Shown here piece by piece: positions 15,236-24,217 of a stretch of DNA of 32,451 bases. Below the pieces are notes generated by a model. The model saw nothing but the letters and a program-made list of their open reading frames with translations, did not search any database and was not told the DNA's origin. The stretch lies in NCBI GenBank assembly GCA_902825845.1, contig CADECM010000073.1:1-32451 (forward strand). Reading direction: 5' to 3'. Position 1 is the stretch's first letter. Each line of letters opens with the position of its first letter. The translations under genes were made by a program, and so were the position numbers. Origin of the DNA: an uncultured beta proteobacterium (GTDB taxonomy: Bacteria > Pseudomonadota > Gammaproteobacteria > Burkholderiales > SG8-41).

Positions 15236-18200
15236 TTATTCAGGCGTACCCGTATTCCGCGGCGTGGCGAGCGGCGTTCGGGTTGTCAGATTTTTCGACA
15301 GGGGTTGCGGCGTTTCCAGCGGCAACTCCAGATTGACCTTGATCGTCATTGAAATCGCCCGCCCATCCTCGTCCTCAAGCACGGAGCGGGCCGGCGAGGT
15401 AAACCGCGCTTCCATGGATAGCGTGTCGATCGGCGCGCTGTAGAGATAGCCCTGATAGGAATCGCATTCCAGCGTGCGCAGGAACGCCAGCTGCGTCGGC
15501 GTTTCGACGCCCTCCGCCACCACGCTCAGTTCGAGTTCCTTGGCAATGGCGATAATGGCGCCGATGATGGCACAGGCGCGGGCGTTGTTGGCTTCATCGT
15601 CGATGGCGCTGACGAAGCTGCGGTCGATCTTGAGCGTGTCCAGCGGCAGGCGCTGCAGCACGCTGAGCGAGGAATAGCCGGTGCCGAAATCGTCCATCGC
15701 AATGCGGATGCCGAGTTCGCGAATGCGCCGCAGGATGGTGATCGCTTCCTCGACCCGCTCCATCAGCATGGTCTCGGTAATCTCCAGCATCAGCCAGCCG
15801 GCTTCTATGCCGTGCTCGACCAGCGCCTGGCGCACGGCATCCACCAGCCCGGCGCTCAACTGCGCCGCGGAGATGTTGACCACGATATACGGTACGTTCA
15901 CGCCGCTGGACCGCCAGCCCTTGATGGTGGCGCAGGCGTGGTTCAACGTCCATTCGCCGATCGCGACGATGAGGCCGGTTTCCTCCGCCACCTGGATAAA
16001 CTCGGCCGGCGGCAACAGTCCGCGCACCGGATGCTGCCAGCGGATCAGCGATTCCGCACCCTGAATTTCGCCGGTGGCAAACGACACCTGGGGCTGGTAG
16101 TGCAGGACGAATTCCCGGTTTTCGACGGCGTTGCGCAGTTCCTGTTCCAGTTGCAGGCGGCGCATCCGCCGCTGATTCAATTCCTCGGCATAGAACTGAT
16201 AGTTGTTGCGGCCCAGCGTCTTGGCCTGGTACATCGCGATGTCGGCATTTTTCATCAGCGCCGTCACATCGCGGCCGTCCGCCGGGTAAAAGCAGATGCC
16301 GATGCTGGCCGAGGCCCGCGCGTGATGCCCGAGCACATGGTACGGGGTGCCCAGCAGTTGCAGCATGCGCTCCGCGATCGGTGCGACGATGGCGGTGTCG
16401 GTGAGCTGCGTCAGCAGCACCACGAATTCGTCGCCGCCAAGGCGCGCCACGATGTCGGCGTCGCGGACGCATTCCACCAGACGCCGCGCGCAGTCGCACA
16501 ACAGCGCGTCGCCGGCCGCATGGCCCAGCGTGTCGTTGACCTCCTTGAATTCATCGAGGTCGACGAACATCACCGCGATCCGGGTGCCGGCGCTTTCGGC
16601 GCGCACGATGGCGGTTTCCATCTGCTCCATCAGCGCGCTGCGATTGGGCAGGCCGGTGAGCGTGTCCCGCGTCGCCAGCTGCTCGATGTGGCGCGCCGCT
16701 TTCACGCGTTCGCTCACGTCGCGCATGATGCACGAGACGAACAGCACTTTTTTTTGCGCGTCCTCGACCGCTGACAGGGTGGTTTGCACATGCACGTGCG
16801 AACCGTCCTTGCGCGCGCGGATTTCCTCGAACCAGGGATGATCCTCGCCGCGCAGGACCTTCTCGAAGCGGCTGTCGGACTGGTGCGGATCGGGCGCCAG
16901 CAGGGCGCGGAACGAGGCACCGATCGCTTCTTTTGCGCTCCACCCGAACATGCGCTCGGCGGCGGCATTCCAGCTGATGATGCTGTCGTCCGGCGCGCGC
17001 CCGATGATCGCATCGTCGCTGGACTCCACGATGGCCGCGAGCTGGGCGCGCGTGCGTTCCGAGCGTTTGCGCTCGGTGATATCGCGGAAGATCACCGCCA
17101 CCGCGTGGGTGCTGCCATCGGCATCCCGGATCGGCGAGGCGCTGATGGAAACGTCGATGAGACGGCCGTCCCTGGCGAGCCGCACCGATTCGTGCGAACG
17201 GGCCGCGAAATCCGCATTGGCCTCGCTGCCGATTCTGAGCTCATGTTGCAGTTCCGGCGGCACCAGCATCCTGATATTGCGGCCGATGGTTTCCGCCGGC
17301 GTGTAGCCGAACAGCCATTCGGCGCCGCGGTTCCAGCTCAGGATTTTTCCCGTGAAATCGCGGCTGATGATGGCATCATTGCTGGCGTCGACGATCGTCG
17401 CCAGGCGGCGGCGCGCCGCATCATCGCGCAACAGCCGGTACAGCAGGCCGAACAGCAGCCCCAGCAGCAGCACCGAACACACGCCCGCAACCCATGCGCG
17501 CTGCCGCCAGCCCGCGAGGACCGCGTCGCGCGCAACACCCACGCCCACGAAGAACGGATAGGGCTGCAGCACGCGGCGGCTGTAGATGCGCGTGCGGTTG
17601 TCGCTGCTCGCCGTCATTTCGAAGGTGGCGGTCCGGTCCGGTCCCGGCATCACCGAACGGCCCGGGCTTTGCGGCGGCAGCGCGGCGTTGTGGGCGCCTT
17701 GCGTTTTCGGCCAGCGCACGACCCTCGCAAAGCTGTCGCTGCGATAAATGGATACCACGCTCCCCGGCCCGACCTGCAGCGACTGGAACAGCTTCTCGAA
17801 ATGGTCGAGGTCGATCAAGGCGCTGACGACGCCATGAAAGTTGCCTTGCGCGTCGCGAATGGCCCTTACCATGGGCACCGACGGGCGTCCCGTGGTGCGC
17901 GCGGTGACCACCTCCGAGAACACCAGTTCGGCGCGCGGGTCGTCGCGCAGCGTGATGTAGGGGGGGCGATCCGCGATATTGGCGCGCGTGGCGCTGCTGG
18001 TGGTGTAGCGCAGGTCGCCGTTGGCGTCGAATACGTTCAGTGCCGCGAGTTCCGGAAAGTTGATCATGCCGGCGCGCAGCAGGGCTTGCACCCGCGGGTT
18101 GCGGGATACCGCATCCGGCGCCAGTGCGGATGGCGGTATTGCCTGCGCCAACTGCTGCAATTCGGCGTCGGCGTGACGCAGCGTGGCGTCCAGGTGTCCT

Positions 18201-18346
18201 TCCAGAATGGCGGCATAGCCGCGCGTGGTGGATTCCGCGGCACTGATGGCTTCGCGGTAACCCGACCACAGCAGGTGCGCGACCAGCGCCATCACGGCAA
18301 GCGTGCCCGCGCCCAGCGCCGTCAGCAGTTTAAGGCGCCCGCTCAT
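15236..18346 (-). CDS. Membrane c-di-GMP protein: periplasmic sensor, PAS-PAS, GGDEF, EAL
   Basis: 1036 aa. Order: TM1 (about 8-28), a periplasmic sensor of PDC/Cache type (about 30-280), TM2 (about 283-305), PAS (about 315-430), PAS (about 440-560), GGDEF (about 570-735) and EAL (about 745-1000). The GGDEF motif is canonical (637-641) and is preceded five residues earlier by RDAD (628-631), the allosteric I-site, so the cyclase half is probably active and product-inhibited. The EAL half has ESL at 765-767 followed by IRW, and DDFGTGYSSL at 885, so the metal-binding Glu and Asp residues are kept and phosphodiesterase activity is plausible. ATG 18346 places TM1 at the N-terminus; a longer frame begins at 18403. 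It is divergent from the next GGDEF-EAL gene. Confidence 0.9.
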   Translation of the reverse strand: MSGRLKLLTALGAGTLAVMALVAHLLWSGYREAISAAESTTRGYAAILEGHLDATLRHADAELQQLAQAIPPSALAPDAVSRNPRVQALLRAGMINFPELAALNVFDANGDLRYTTSSATRANIADRPPYITLRDDPRAELVFSEVVTARTTGRPSVPMVRAIRDAQGNFHGVVSALIDLDHFEKLFQSLQVGPGSVVSIYRSDSFARVVRWPKTQGAHNAALPPQSPGRSVMPGPDRTATFEMTASSDNRTRIYSRRVLQPYPFFVGVGVARDAVLAGWRQRAWVAGVCSVLLLGLLFGLLYRLLRDDAARRRLATIVDASNDAIISRDFTGKILSWNRGAEWLFGYTPAETIGRNIRMLVPPELQHELRIGSEANADFAARSHESVRLARDGRLIDVSISASPIRDADGSTHAVAVIFRDITERKRSERTRAQLAAIVESSDDAIIGRAPDDSIISWNAAAERMFGWSAKEAIGASFRALLAPDPHQSDSRFEKVLRGEDHPWFEEIRARKDGSHVHVQTTLSAVEDAQKKVLFVSCIMRDVSERVKAARHIEQLATRDTLTGLPNRSALMEQMETAIVRAESAGTRIAVMFVDLDEFKEVNDTLGHAAGDALLCDCARRLVECVRDADIVARLGGDEFVVLLTQLTDTAIVAPIAERMLQLLGTPYHVLGHHARASASIGICFYPADGRDVTALMKNADIAMYQAKTLGRNNYQFYAEELNQRRMRRLQLEQELRNAVENREFVLHYQPQVSFATGEIQGAESLIRWQHPVRGLLPPAEFIQVAEETGLIVAIGEWTLNHACATIKGWRSSGVNVPYIVVNISAAQLSAGLVDAVRQALVEHGIEAGWLMLEITETMLMERVEEAITILRRIRELGIRIAMDDFGTGYSSLSVLQRLPLDTLKIDRSFVSAIDDEANNARACAIIGAIIAIAKELELSVVAEGVETPTQLAFLRTLECDSYQGYLYSAPIDTLSMEARFTSPARSVLEDEDGRAISMTIKVNLELPLETPQPLSKNLTTRTPLATPRNTGTPE

Positions 18347-18697
18347 TGTCCTCAGTCCGTGACAGGGGATTCGCTTCCCCGGCGACGCCCGGCACCAGCA
18401 CACAGGCCCCGCGGTTTGCGATCCCGTGTGTAACGGCGCGGGGTGGTCCCGGTATCATTGCGGCATGCGACAGGTTGGCCCTCGCCGATGGCGATTTCGA
18501 AGTTGATGAGTCTACCCTTATCGCATGCCGTATATGGGTGCAGATGTTGCATAGTTCACATGTCGCGCATCATCAGGCGTCACAACGGTCCGCGAGCGCG
18601 TGCAGCGAGACTGCCGATTGGCGGGCGCGGATTCCCACATGCGCATCAACTGTGCCTGTTTCATGGCGGGTCAGGCAATTTCGTGCGAATCCCCAGT

Positions 18698-18703
18698 TAT
18701 ACT
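18698..18703 (+). promoter_or_regulatory. Possible -10 box for the PAS-GAF-GGDEF-EAL gene
   Basis: TATACT, one base from the sigma-70 -10 consensus, lies about 58 bp before the proposed GTG start. No convincing -35 hexamer is found 16-18 bp upstream, so this is tentative. Otherwise I see nothing specific in the 414-bp divergent gap 18347-18760. Confidence 0.25.
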
Positions 18704-18760
18704 GGCGCCCCAACAAGTCCTTTTTTGCGGCGCAACAAAACAAGAAAGAGCAGCTACGTC

Positions 18761-21394
18761 GTGAATGTACCAACGGAAGGTGGCGCGGCATCGGCTTCCG
18801 GCATCGGTGTGTGGGAATGGAACCTGGATGGCGAATTCCGACTGTCGCCGTTATTGGAAATGGCCCTGGGGTTTCCCGCGCGTTCGTTTCAAGGCACGCT
18901 GGAGGCGTTTGTCGCCTTGCTCTATCCGATAGACCGCGAGCGCGTCATGGCCGACCTGCATGCCGCCAGGCACAATGGGCGCGCGATGTCGACCGAGTTT
19001 CGCATCGTCGGCGGCGACGGACAGTTCCGCTGGTACGCGGCGCAGGGTGAAGTGTTGCCCGCCGGCCCCGGTGCCGCCCCGTGCATGGCCGGTGTTATTC
19101 AAGAAGTCGGTCCGGTGGTGGTGACGGAGCGCCGTATGCGCCGCCAGCAGGACGCGCTGCTTTCCCTGGTGACTTACCCGGCGATACGGGAGATGGCGCT
19201 GGAAGCGGCGCTGGATATCGTGGTGCGCATCGCCGCCGATACGCTGGAGGCCAGCCGTGTCGGCATCTGGCTCTACGACGCCACCGGTGGCGTGATGAAT
19301 TGCGCCAAACTGCACGATCGTGCGCAGGGATGCACCGTGCCCGGCGTGTCGCTGGAGAAAGCGCGCTACCCGCGCTATTTCCAGACGCTGATCGAGAGCC
19401 GCGCGCTGGCCGCGGCCGATGCGCGCAGCGATTCGCGTACCGCGGAACTGAACGACAGTTATCTCAGTCCGCAGAATATTGCGTCGCTGCTGGACGCGGC
19501 GATTCGCGGACGCAGCGGCAACGCCGGCATCGTTTGTTCGGAGCAGATGGGCCTGCCGCGGGTGTGGACGCTGGACGAGCAGGGATTCGCGGCGTCGATT
19601 GCCGATTTCGTGGCGGAATTGATCGAGACCGATGCGCGCCGGCAGGCTGAGATTGCCTTGAGAAGCAGCCGCGAACGCTACCGCGCCTTCATCGAGCGCA
19701 GTGCCGCGGCGATCTGGCGCGTGGACATTGACGATCCGGTGCCGACCTCCCTGTCGCCCGATGCGCAGGTACGCCGCATCGCGGCGTCGGCGCGGCTGGT
19801 GGAAGCCAATGCCGCGGTGGTCAGCATGCTCGGATTCCCGCCGGGCAGCGTGCTGGTTGGCCGGCGCATCACCGATTTGATCGGGCAGACCCATATGTCT
19901 GCCATTCTCAATATCTGGAAGGATGCCGGATTCCGCCTTGAGGATCATGAATTGCGTGCGCGCTTTGGCAGCCGCGAGCCGCGCTGGATTTCCATTTCCA
20001 TGATGGGCGTCGCTGAAGCGGGCGCATGGGTGCGCCTGTGGGGCGTCATGCGCGACGTGACGGACCTGCACGATGCGGTGGCCGCGCTCAGCCACCAATC
20101 GCGGCACGATGCGCTGACCGGACTGCCCAATCGGGTGAGCTTTGCGACGGATGTGGCGCAGGCCATCGCAAACGCAAGGCAGCAGGGCCGGCGTTTTGCG
20201 CTGTATGTGATCGATCTGGATCATTTCAAGGAAATCAACGATACGCTGGGGCACCCCGTCGGTGACACGATGCTGACCCTGCTTGGCACGCGTCTGGTGG
20301 CGCTGCTCGCACCCGAACGCGGCACCATTGCGCGCATGGGCGGCGACGAATTCGCCGTGCTGCTGCACGACGTGGATGACAGCGGTGCCGCCGAAGCGCT
20401 GGCGTCACAATTGCTCGCCGCAATACGCCAGCCCTTTGAGGTGAATGGCGCGCATCTTGAAATCGGCGCCAGTATCGGCATCGCGTTTTATCCCGATGAT
20501 GGCGGGGATGCGTCGACGCTGCTGCGCCGCGCCGATATTGCCATGTATCTGTCGAAGAAGTCCCGCAACGGCTTTGCCGTGTACCGCGCCGAGGACGATC
20601 AGTACACGGTGCGCCGGCTGGATTTGCTGAACGAACTGGGTTCGGCGATCCGCGCGCGGCAGATCGTCACTTACTTTCAACCCAAGATCGACCTCGGGAC
20701 CAATGCCGTGTGCGGACTGGAGGTGTTATGCCGCTGGAACCATCCGCGGCACGGCATGGTGCCGCCGGACGAGTTCGTGCGCCTCGCCGAAATGGGCGAC
20801 CTGATCAAGCCGCTGACCGCGCTGATCGTGGACGAGGCGCTGGCGCAGTGGGTGCGGTGGGCGCAGGCGGGTTTCGTGACCAAACTCTCCATCAACCTGT
20901 CGCCGCGCAATCTGATGGACGATGCCATTGTGGCCGACGTGGCCGGGGCGCTGAAGCGCCACGGCGTGCCGCCCGACTGCGTGGAACTGGAGGTCACCGA
21001 AGGCGCGTTCATGCTGGATCCCGAGCGCGCGCTGGCGCTGCTGGGGCGCCTGCGCGCGCTCGGCGTGTCGCTGTCGATCGATGATTTCGGCACCGGCTTT
21101 TCATCGCTGGCCTATCTCAGGCGCATGCCGATCAGCGCGCTGAAAATCGACAAGTCGTTCGTGCTGGGCATGGCTGAAAACAATGCCGACAGGACCATCG
21201 TCAACTCCACCATCCATCTCGCGCACAACCTCGGCATCAGCGTCATCGCCGAAGGCGTGGAAACCCTTGCGCTGCGCGACATTCTGATCGAGCTGGGTTG
21301 CGATATCGGGCAGGGCTACTGGTTTGCGCGGCCGATGCCGGCGCACGACGTGCTGCCGTGGTGCGCGCAATTCGCGGCAGCGGCCCGGAGCTGA
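18761..21394 (+). CDS. Cytoplasmic PAS-GAF-PAS-GGDEF-EAL protein
   Basis: 877 aa from the proposed GTG start. No membrane helix is seen. Order: PAS (about 10-115; GVWEWNLDGEFRLS), GAF-like (about 125-285), PAS (about 300-445), GGDEF (about 455-615, motif 527-531) and EAL (about 630-870; EVL at 654-656, DDFGTGFSSL at 774). The I-site is absent: PERG stands where RxxD would be, so the cyclase half, if active, should escape product inhibition. The EAL Glu and paired Asp are kept. GTG 18761 is chosen because protein-like sequence begins there and GAAAGAG lies about 10 nt upstream; the open frame back to 18443 has poor domain character. The 414-bp gap to the divergent GGDEF-EAL gene should hold both promoters. 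Confidence 0.88.
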   Translation: MNVPTEGGAASASGIGVWEWNLDGEFRLSPLLEMALGFPARSFQGTLEAFVALLYPIDRERVMADLHAARHNGRAMSTEFRIVGGDGQFRWYAAQGEVLPAGPGAAPCMAGVIQEVGPVVVTERRMRRQQDALLSLVTYPAIREMALEAALDIVVRIAADTLEASRVGIWLYDATGGVMNCAKLHDRAQGCTVPGVSLEKARYPRYFQTLIESRALAAADARSDSRTAELNDSYLSPQNIASLLDAAIRGRSGNAGIVCSEQMGLPRVWTLDEQGFAASIADFVAELIETDARRQAEIALRSSRERYRAFIERSAAAIWRVDIDDPVPTSLSPDAQVRRIAASARLVEANAAVVSMLGFPPGSVLVGRRITDLIGQTHMSAILNIWKDAGFRLEDHELRARFGSREPRWISISMMGVAEAGAWVRLWGVMRDVTDLHDAVAALSHQSRHDALTGLPNRVSFATDVAQAIANARQQGRRFALYVIDLDHFKEINDTLGHPVGDTMLTLLGTRLVALLAPERGTIARMGGDEFAVLLHDVDDSGAAEALASQLLAAIRQPFEVNGAHLEIGASIGIAFYPDDGGDASTLLRRADIAMYLSKKSRNGFAVYRAEDDQYTVRRLDLLNELGSAIRARQIVTYFQPKIDLGTNAVCGLEVLCRWNHPRHGMVPPDEFVRLAEMGDLIKPLTALIVDEALAQWVRWAQAGFVTKLSINLSPRNLMDDAIVADVAGALKRHGVPPDCVELEVTEGAFMLDPERALALLGRLRALGVSLSIDDFGTGFSSLAYLRRMPISALKIDKSFVLGMAENNADRTIVNSTIHLAHNLGISVIAEGVETLALRDILIELGCDIGQGYWFARPMPAHDVLPWCAQFAAAARS

Positions 21395-21434
21395 AATTCC
21401 CGGGTCGCTGCGGCCGCTGCGTTACACTAAGGCC

Positions 21435-22952
21435 ATGCCCGACATTCTGCTGACCACCATCAATGCGCGTTACGTGCACGCGGCGCTCGGCCTGCGTTAT
21501 CTCGCCGCCAACATGGGCGAGCTGGCGCCGCGCACAAGGATTGTCGAATTTGTTCTGGGCCAGCGCGCGTTTGAAATCGTCGAGGATTTGCTGGCGCTGC
21601 AGCCGCGCATCATTGGCATCGGCGTGTATATCTGGAACGTGGACGAGTGCACGCGCGTGGTGGCGCTGCTGAAGAAAGTGGCGCCGCAGGTCACCGTGGT
21701 GCTGGGCGGCCCGGAGGTCAGTTACGAGACGGCGGATCAGCGCATTTGCGCGCTGGCGGATTACGTGGTGACGGGCTGGGGCGATGTCACTTTTCCCAAG
21801 CTCGCGCGGGAGATCGTCAACGGCGCCGCGCCATCGTCGAAGATCGTCACGGGAGAGCAGCCGCCGCTGGCGCAGCTGGCGCTGCCCTATGCGCAGTACA
21901 GTGATGAAGACATCGCGCGCCGTTTCATTTATGTCGAAGCCTCGCGCGGCTGCCCGTTCAAGTGCGAGTTTTGCCTGTCGGCACTGGACAAGACCGCGTG
22001 GCCGTTCGAGCTGGATGCATTCATGGCGGCGCTTGAGCAACTCTATCAACGCGGCGCGCGCAACTTCCGCTTTGTCGACCGCACGTTCAATCTTAAAGTG
22101 GCGGCGAGCGAGCGCATCCTGGAATTTTTTCTCGCGCGCATGGACGACAATCTGTTTTTGCACTTCGAGTTGATCCCCGATCACCTGCCGGACCGGCTCA
22201 AGCGCACGATCGCGAAGTTTCCGCCGGGGGCGCTGCATTTCGAAATCGGCATCCAGACCTTCAACCCTGAAGTGCAAACGCGTATTTCCCGCAGGCAGGA
22301 CGATGCGCAGGCCGAGGCAAACATCCGCTGGCTGCGAGAACAATCGGATGCGCTGATTCATGTCGATCTGATCGCCGGCTTGCCCGGCGAGGACCTCGCC
22401 AGTTTCGGTCGCGGCTTTGACCGTCTGCATGCACTGAAGCCGCATGAGATTCAGGTGGGCATTCTGAAACGGTTGCGCGGCGCGCCCATCGACCGCCACA
22501 CCGAAGCGCATCAGCTGCGTTACAACCCCGATGCGCCGTATAACGTGCTGGCGACCGATTGCATCCCGTTTGCCGACATGCAGCGCATCTCGCGTTTTGC
22601 GCGCTACTGGGATCTGGCCGGCAACTCGGGGCGCTTTCGCAACGCGATGCCGCTGTTGCTGGGCGTTGCACCCTTCGACAACTTCATGCGATTTGCCGAT
22701 TGGCTGTACGCGCAGACGCACAAGACGCATGAGTTTGCGTTCGAGCGGCTGTGCGAGTTTGTGCATGTGCACCTGACGCAGGTAAGCGGCGTTGAAACCG
22801 CAGTGGCCACCGCGGTGGTGATGGCGGATTACGAAGCCAGTGGTGCGCGCGGCCGGCTTGCCTTCATGGATGCCGGCGTGCGCCCGCGCGATGCCGCGGG
22901 CAACACTGCGCGGGCGCGCATGCGGCAGGCGCGACATGTAACGATGAATTAA
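21435..22952 (+). CDS. B12-binding-domain radical SAM protein (DUF4080-type)
   Basis: 505 aa. The N-terminal 150 residues resemble a cobalamin-binding Rossmann domain (IIGIGVYIWN, VVLGGPEVSYE). The radical SAM core begins at the cluster motif C173-x3-C177-x2-C180 (RGCPFKCEFC), with later blocks FVDRTFN, FEIGIQTFNPEV and DLIAGLPGED typical of the TIM barrel. The C-terminal 170 residues look like the DUF4080 extension. Such enzymes use S-adenosylmethionine and an iron-sulfur cluster for radical chemistry, often methylation or ring rearrangement; this subgroup has no assigned reaction that I know of. The gene starts 40 bp after the GGDEF-EAL stop and leads a four-gene run with DUF2237, DUF4870-like and Hsp15-like genes. 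Confidence 0.87.
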   Translation: MPDILLTTINARYVHAALGLRYLAANMGELAPRTRIVEFVLGQRAFEIVEDLLALQPRIIGIGVYIWNVDECTRVVALLKKVAPQVTVVLGGPEVSYETADQRICALADYVVTGWGDVTFPKLAREIVNGAAPSSKIVTGEQPPLAQLALPYAQYSDEDIARRFIYVEASRGCPFKCEFCLSALDKTAWPFELDAFMAALEQLYQRGARNFRFVDRTFNLKVAASERILEFFLARMDDNLFLHFELIPDHLPDRLKRTIAKFPPGALHFEIGIQTFNPEVQTRISRRQDDAQAEANIRWLREQSDALIHVDLIAGLPGEDLASFGRGFDRLHALKPHEIQVGILKRLRGAPIDRHTEAHQLRYNPDAPYNVLATDCIPFADMQRISRFARYWDLAGNSGRFRNAMPLLLGVAPFDNFMRFADWLYAQTHKTHEFAFERLCEFVHVHLTQVSGVETAVATAVVMADYEASGARGRLAFMDAGVRPRDAAGNTARARMRQARHVTMN

Positions 22953-22953
22953 C

Positions 22954-22971
22954 GTAAGTATATGTTTTTAT
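22954..22971 (-). repeat. AT-rich dispersed element, copy 5
   Basis: On the minus strand this reads ATAAAAACATATACTTAC, an exact match to the core. It begins 2 bp after the radical SAM stop codon and fills much of the 40-bp gap before the DUF2237 gene, in the orientation opposite to transcription. Confidence 0.6.
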
Positions 22972-22992
22972 TGATTATTTGTAGAGGCAATC

Positions 22993-23382
22993 ATGCGGCG
23001 ATTCAACCCCCACGAGCATGCACGCAATGTGCTGGGCGAAAAGCTGCAGTCGTGCAGCGAAGATCCGGTCACCGGTTTTTACCGCGACGGCTGCTGCAAT
23101 GTCGGGCCCGATGATGTCGGCGTGCATTCGGTGTGCGTGCGCGTGACCGCGGAGTTTCTGGAATTCAGCAAGGCGCGCGGCAATGATCTGTCGACGCCGA
23201 TGCCGCAGTTCGGATTTGAAGGCCTGAAGCCCGGCGATCAGTGGTGCCTGTGCGCGGCGCGCTGGAAGGAAGCGTTCGACGCCGACAGGGCGCCGCGCGT
23301 GGTGCTGCGCGCCACGCACGAAATCACGCTCGAGGTGGTGCCGCTCGCGGACTTGAAAAAGTTTGCAGTCGACCTCAGTTAA
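22993..23382 (+). CDS. DUF2237 family protein
   Basis: 129 aa. The N-terminal signature NVLGEKLQSC followed by DPVTGFYRDGCC is characteristic of DUF2237, with a matching C-terminal ATHEITLEVVPL. Conserved Cys residues in the RDGCC and WCLCAARW blocks could bind a metal, but no function is known for the family. Length is normal for the family (about 120-130 aa). It lies 40 bp after the radical SAM gene and 22 bp before the membrane protein, so it belongs to the same transcript. ATG 22993 is supported by GAGG at about 22984-22987. Confidence 0.88.
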   Translation: MRRFNPHEHARNVLGEKLQSCSEDPVTGFYRDGCCNVGPDDVGVHSVCVRVTAEFLEFSKARGNDLSTPMPQFGFEGLKPGDQWCLCAARWKEAFDADRAPRVVLRATHEITLEVVPLADLKKFAVDLS

Positions 23383-23404
23383 ATTCATTCACCCAGGAGA
23401 CGTC

Positions 23405-23812
23405 ATGGCCGACATCGACGCAAGAACCCAACTCACGTTGCCGGGCAATAACCTGGTGACGCTGACGCACGTGGTGTACGGGCTGCACGCGTTCAGCGCC
23501 ATCGTCGGACTCACCTCGGCGGCTTTCGTGGTCACCGCGTTCCTCACCGGCTGGCCGTCGATCATCGCGGTGATCATCAACTACGTGAAGCGCGGCGACG
23601 TGCGCGGCACGTTTCTCGAATCGCATTTCTCGTGGCAGATACGCACCTTCTGGTGGGCGCTGCTGTGGTTTGTGATCGCCGGCCTGTTCATCATCACTTT
23701 CGTTGGCATGGTCATCGGTTTTCCGCTGCTGATTGTTGTCGGCATCTGGGTGCTGTATCGCATCGTGCGCGGCTGGCTGGCGCTGTTCTCCGGCAAGCCG
23801 ATGCCGATGTAG
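23405..23812 (+). CDS. DUF4870-like inner-membrane protein
   Basis: 135 aa. After a hydrophilic N-terminus of about 20 residues there are roughly three or four hydrophobic segments (around 22-50, 80-105 and 105-125), ending with a short charged tail. The pattern LTHVVYGLHAFSAIVGL followed by FVIAGLFIITFVGMVIG resembles DUF4870-type membrane proteins of unknown role. GGAGA lies 5 nt before ATG 23405. Its stop codon is followed after one base by the GTG start of the S4 protein, so translation is likely coupled. Confidence 0.8.
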   Translation: MADIDARTQLTLPGNNLVTLTHVVYGLHAFSAIVGLTSAAFVVTAFLTGWPSIIAVIINYVKRGDVRGTFLESHFSWQIRTFWWALLWFVIAGLFIITFVGMVIGFPLLIVVGIWVLYRIVRGWLALFSGKPMPM

Positions 23813-23813
23813 C

Positions 23814-24182
23814 GTGCGCATCGACAAGTGGCTGTGGGCGGCGCGTTTTTACAAGACGCGCTCGCTGGCGCAGCAGGCGGTTGAGGCGGGCAAGGTGCGC
23901 TTGAACGGCGAACGCGTGAAGCCGGCCAAAGATGTACGTGTGAACGATCGGCTTGATCTCAACCTCGCCGCGCAGGACTGGACGATTACCGTGCGTGCGC
24001 TGAGCGACAAACGCGGTCCGGCGTCGGTGGCGCAAACGCTGTATGAAGAATCCGATGCCAGCCGCGCGCGCCGGGCTGAACAAACTGCGCTACGCAAACT
24101 CGCCGCGGAACCGGCGCTGGAACGCCACGGGCGACCCACCAAACGCGAGCGGCGCCAGCTGGATCGCTGGCGTCAGGAATAA
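23814..24182 (+). CDS. hslR: S4-domain RNA-binding protein, Hsp15 (HslR)-like
   Basis: 122 aa from GTG 23814. The S4 RNA-binding domain covers about residues 1-60: MRIDKWLWAARFYKTRSLAQ, then AVEAGKVRLNGERVKPAKDV. The C-terminal half is basic and Arg-rich (RHGRPTKRERRQLDRWRQ), as in Hsp15. Known for HslR: it binds free 50S subunits that carry a stalled nascent chain and helps recycle them after heat shock. The GTG start lies one base after the previous stop; no upstream ATG keeps the domain intact. The stop is followed at once by the AT-rich element copy 6. Confidence 0.87.
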   Translation: MRIDKWLWAARFYKTRSLAQQAVEAGKVRLNGERVKPAKDVRVNDRLDLNLAAQDWTITVRALSDKRGPASVAQTLYEESDASRARRAEQTALRKLAAEPALERHGRPTKRERRQLDRWRQE

Positions 24183-24188
24183 TATTCA

Positions 24189-24206
24189 ATAAAAACAGTT
24201 AGTTAC
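24189..24206 (+). repeat. AT-rich dispersed element, copy 6
   Basis: An exact match to the core, as ATAAAAACAGTTAGTTAC. It starts 7 bp after the hslR-like stop and fills the 35-bp convergent gap before the end of the minus-strand dioxygenase. It shares TATTCAATAAAA with copy 7. Confidence 0.6.
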
Positions 24207-24217
24207 GAAATAATGCC

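Noticed and set aside
16784..18433. Open frame of 549 codons antisense to the first GGDEF-EAL gene
   Set aside because: Composition is shadow-like and the minus strand has unmistakable sensor and PAS domains.
18443..18760. N-terminal extension of the PAS-GAF-GGDEF-EAL gene
   Set aside because: The extension has no domain character and runs through the promoter gap; the GTG at 18761 has a ribosome site and starts the PAS domain.
21243..22937. Open frame of 564 codons antisense to the radical SAM gene
   Set aside because: No family features; the plus strand has the complete CxxxCxxC radical SAM protein.
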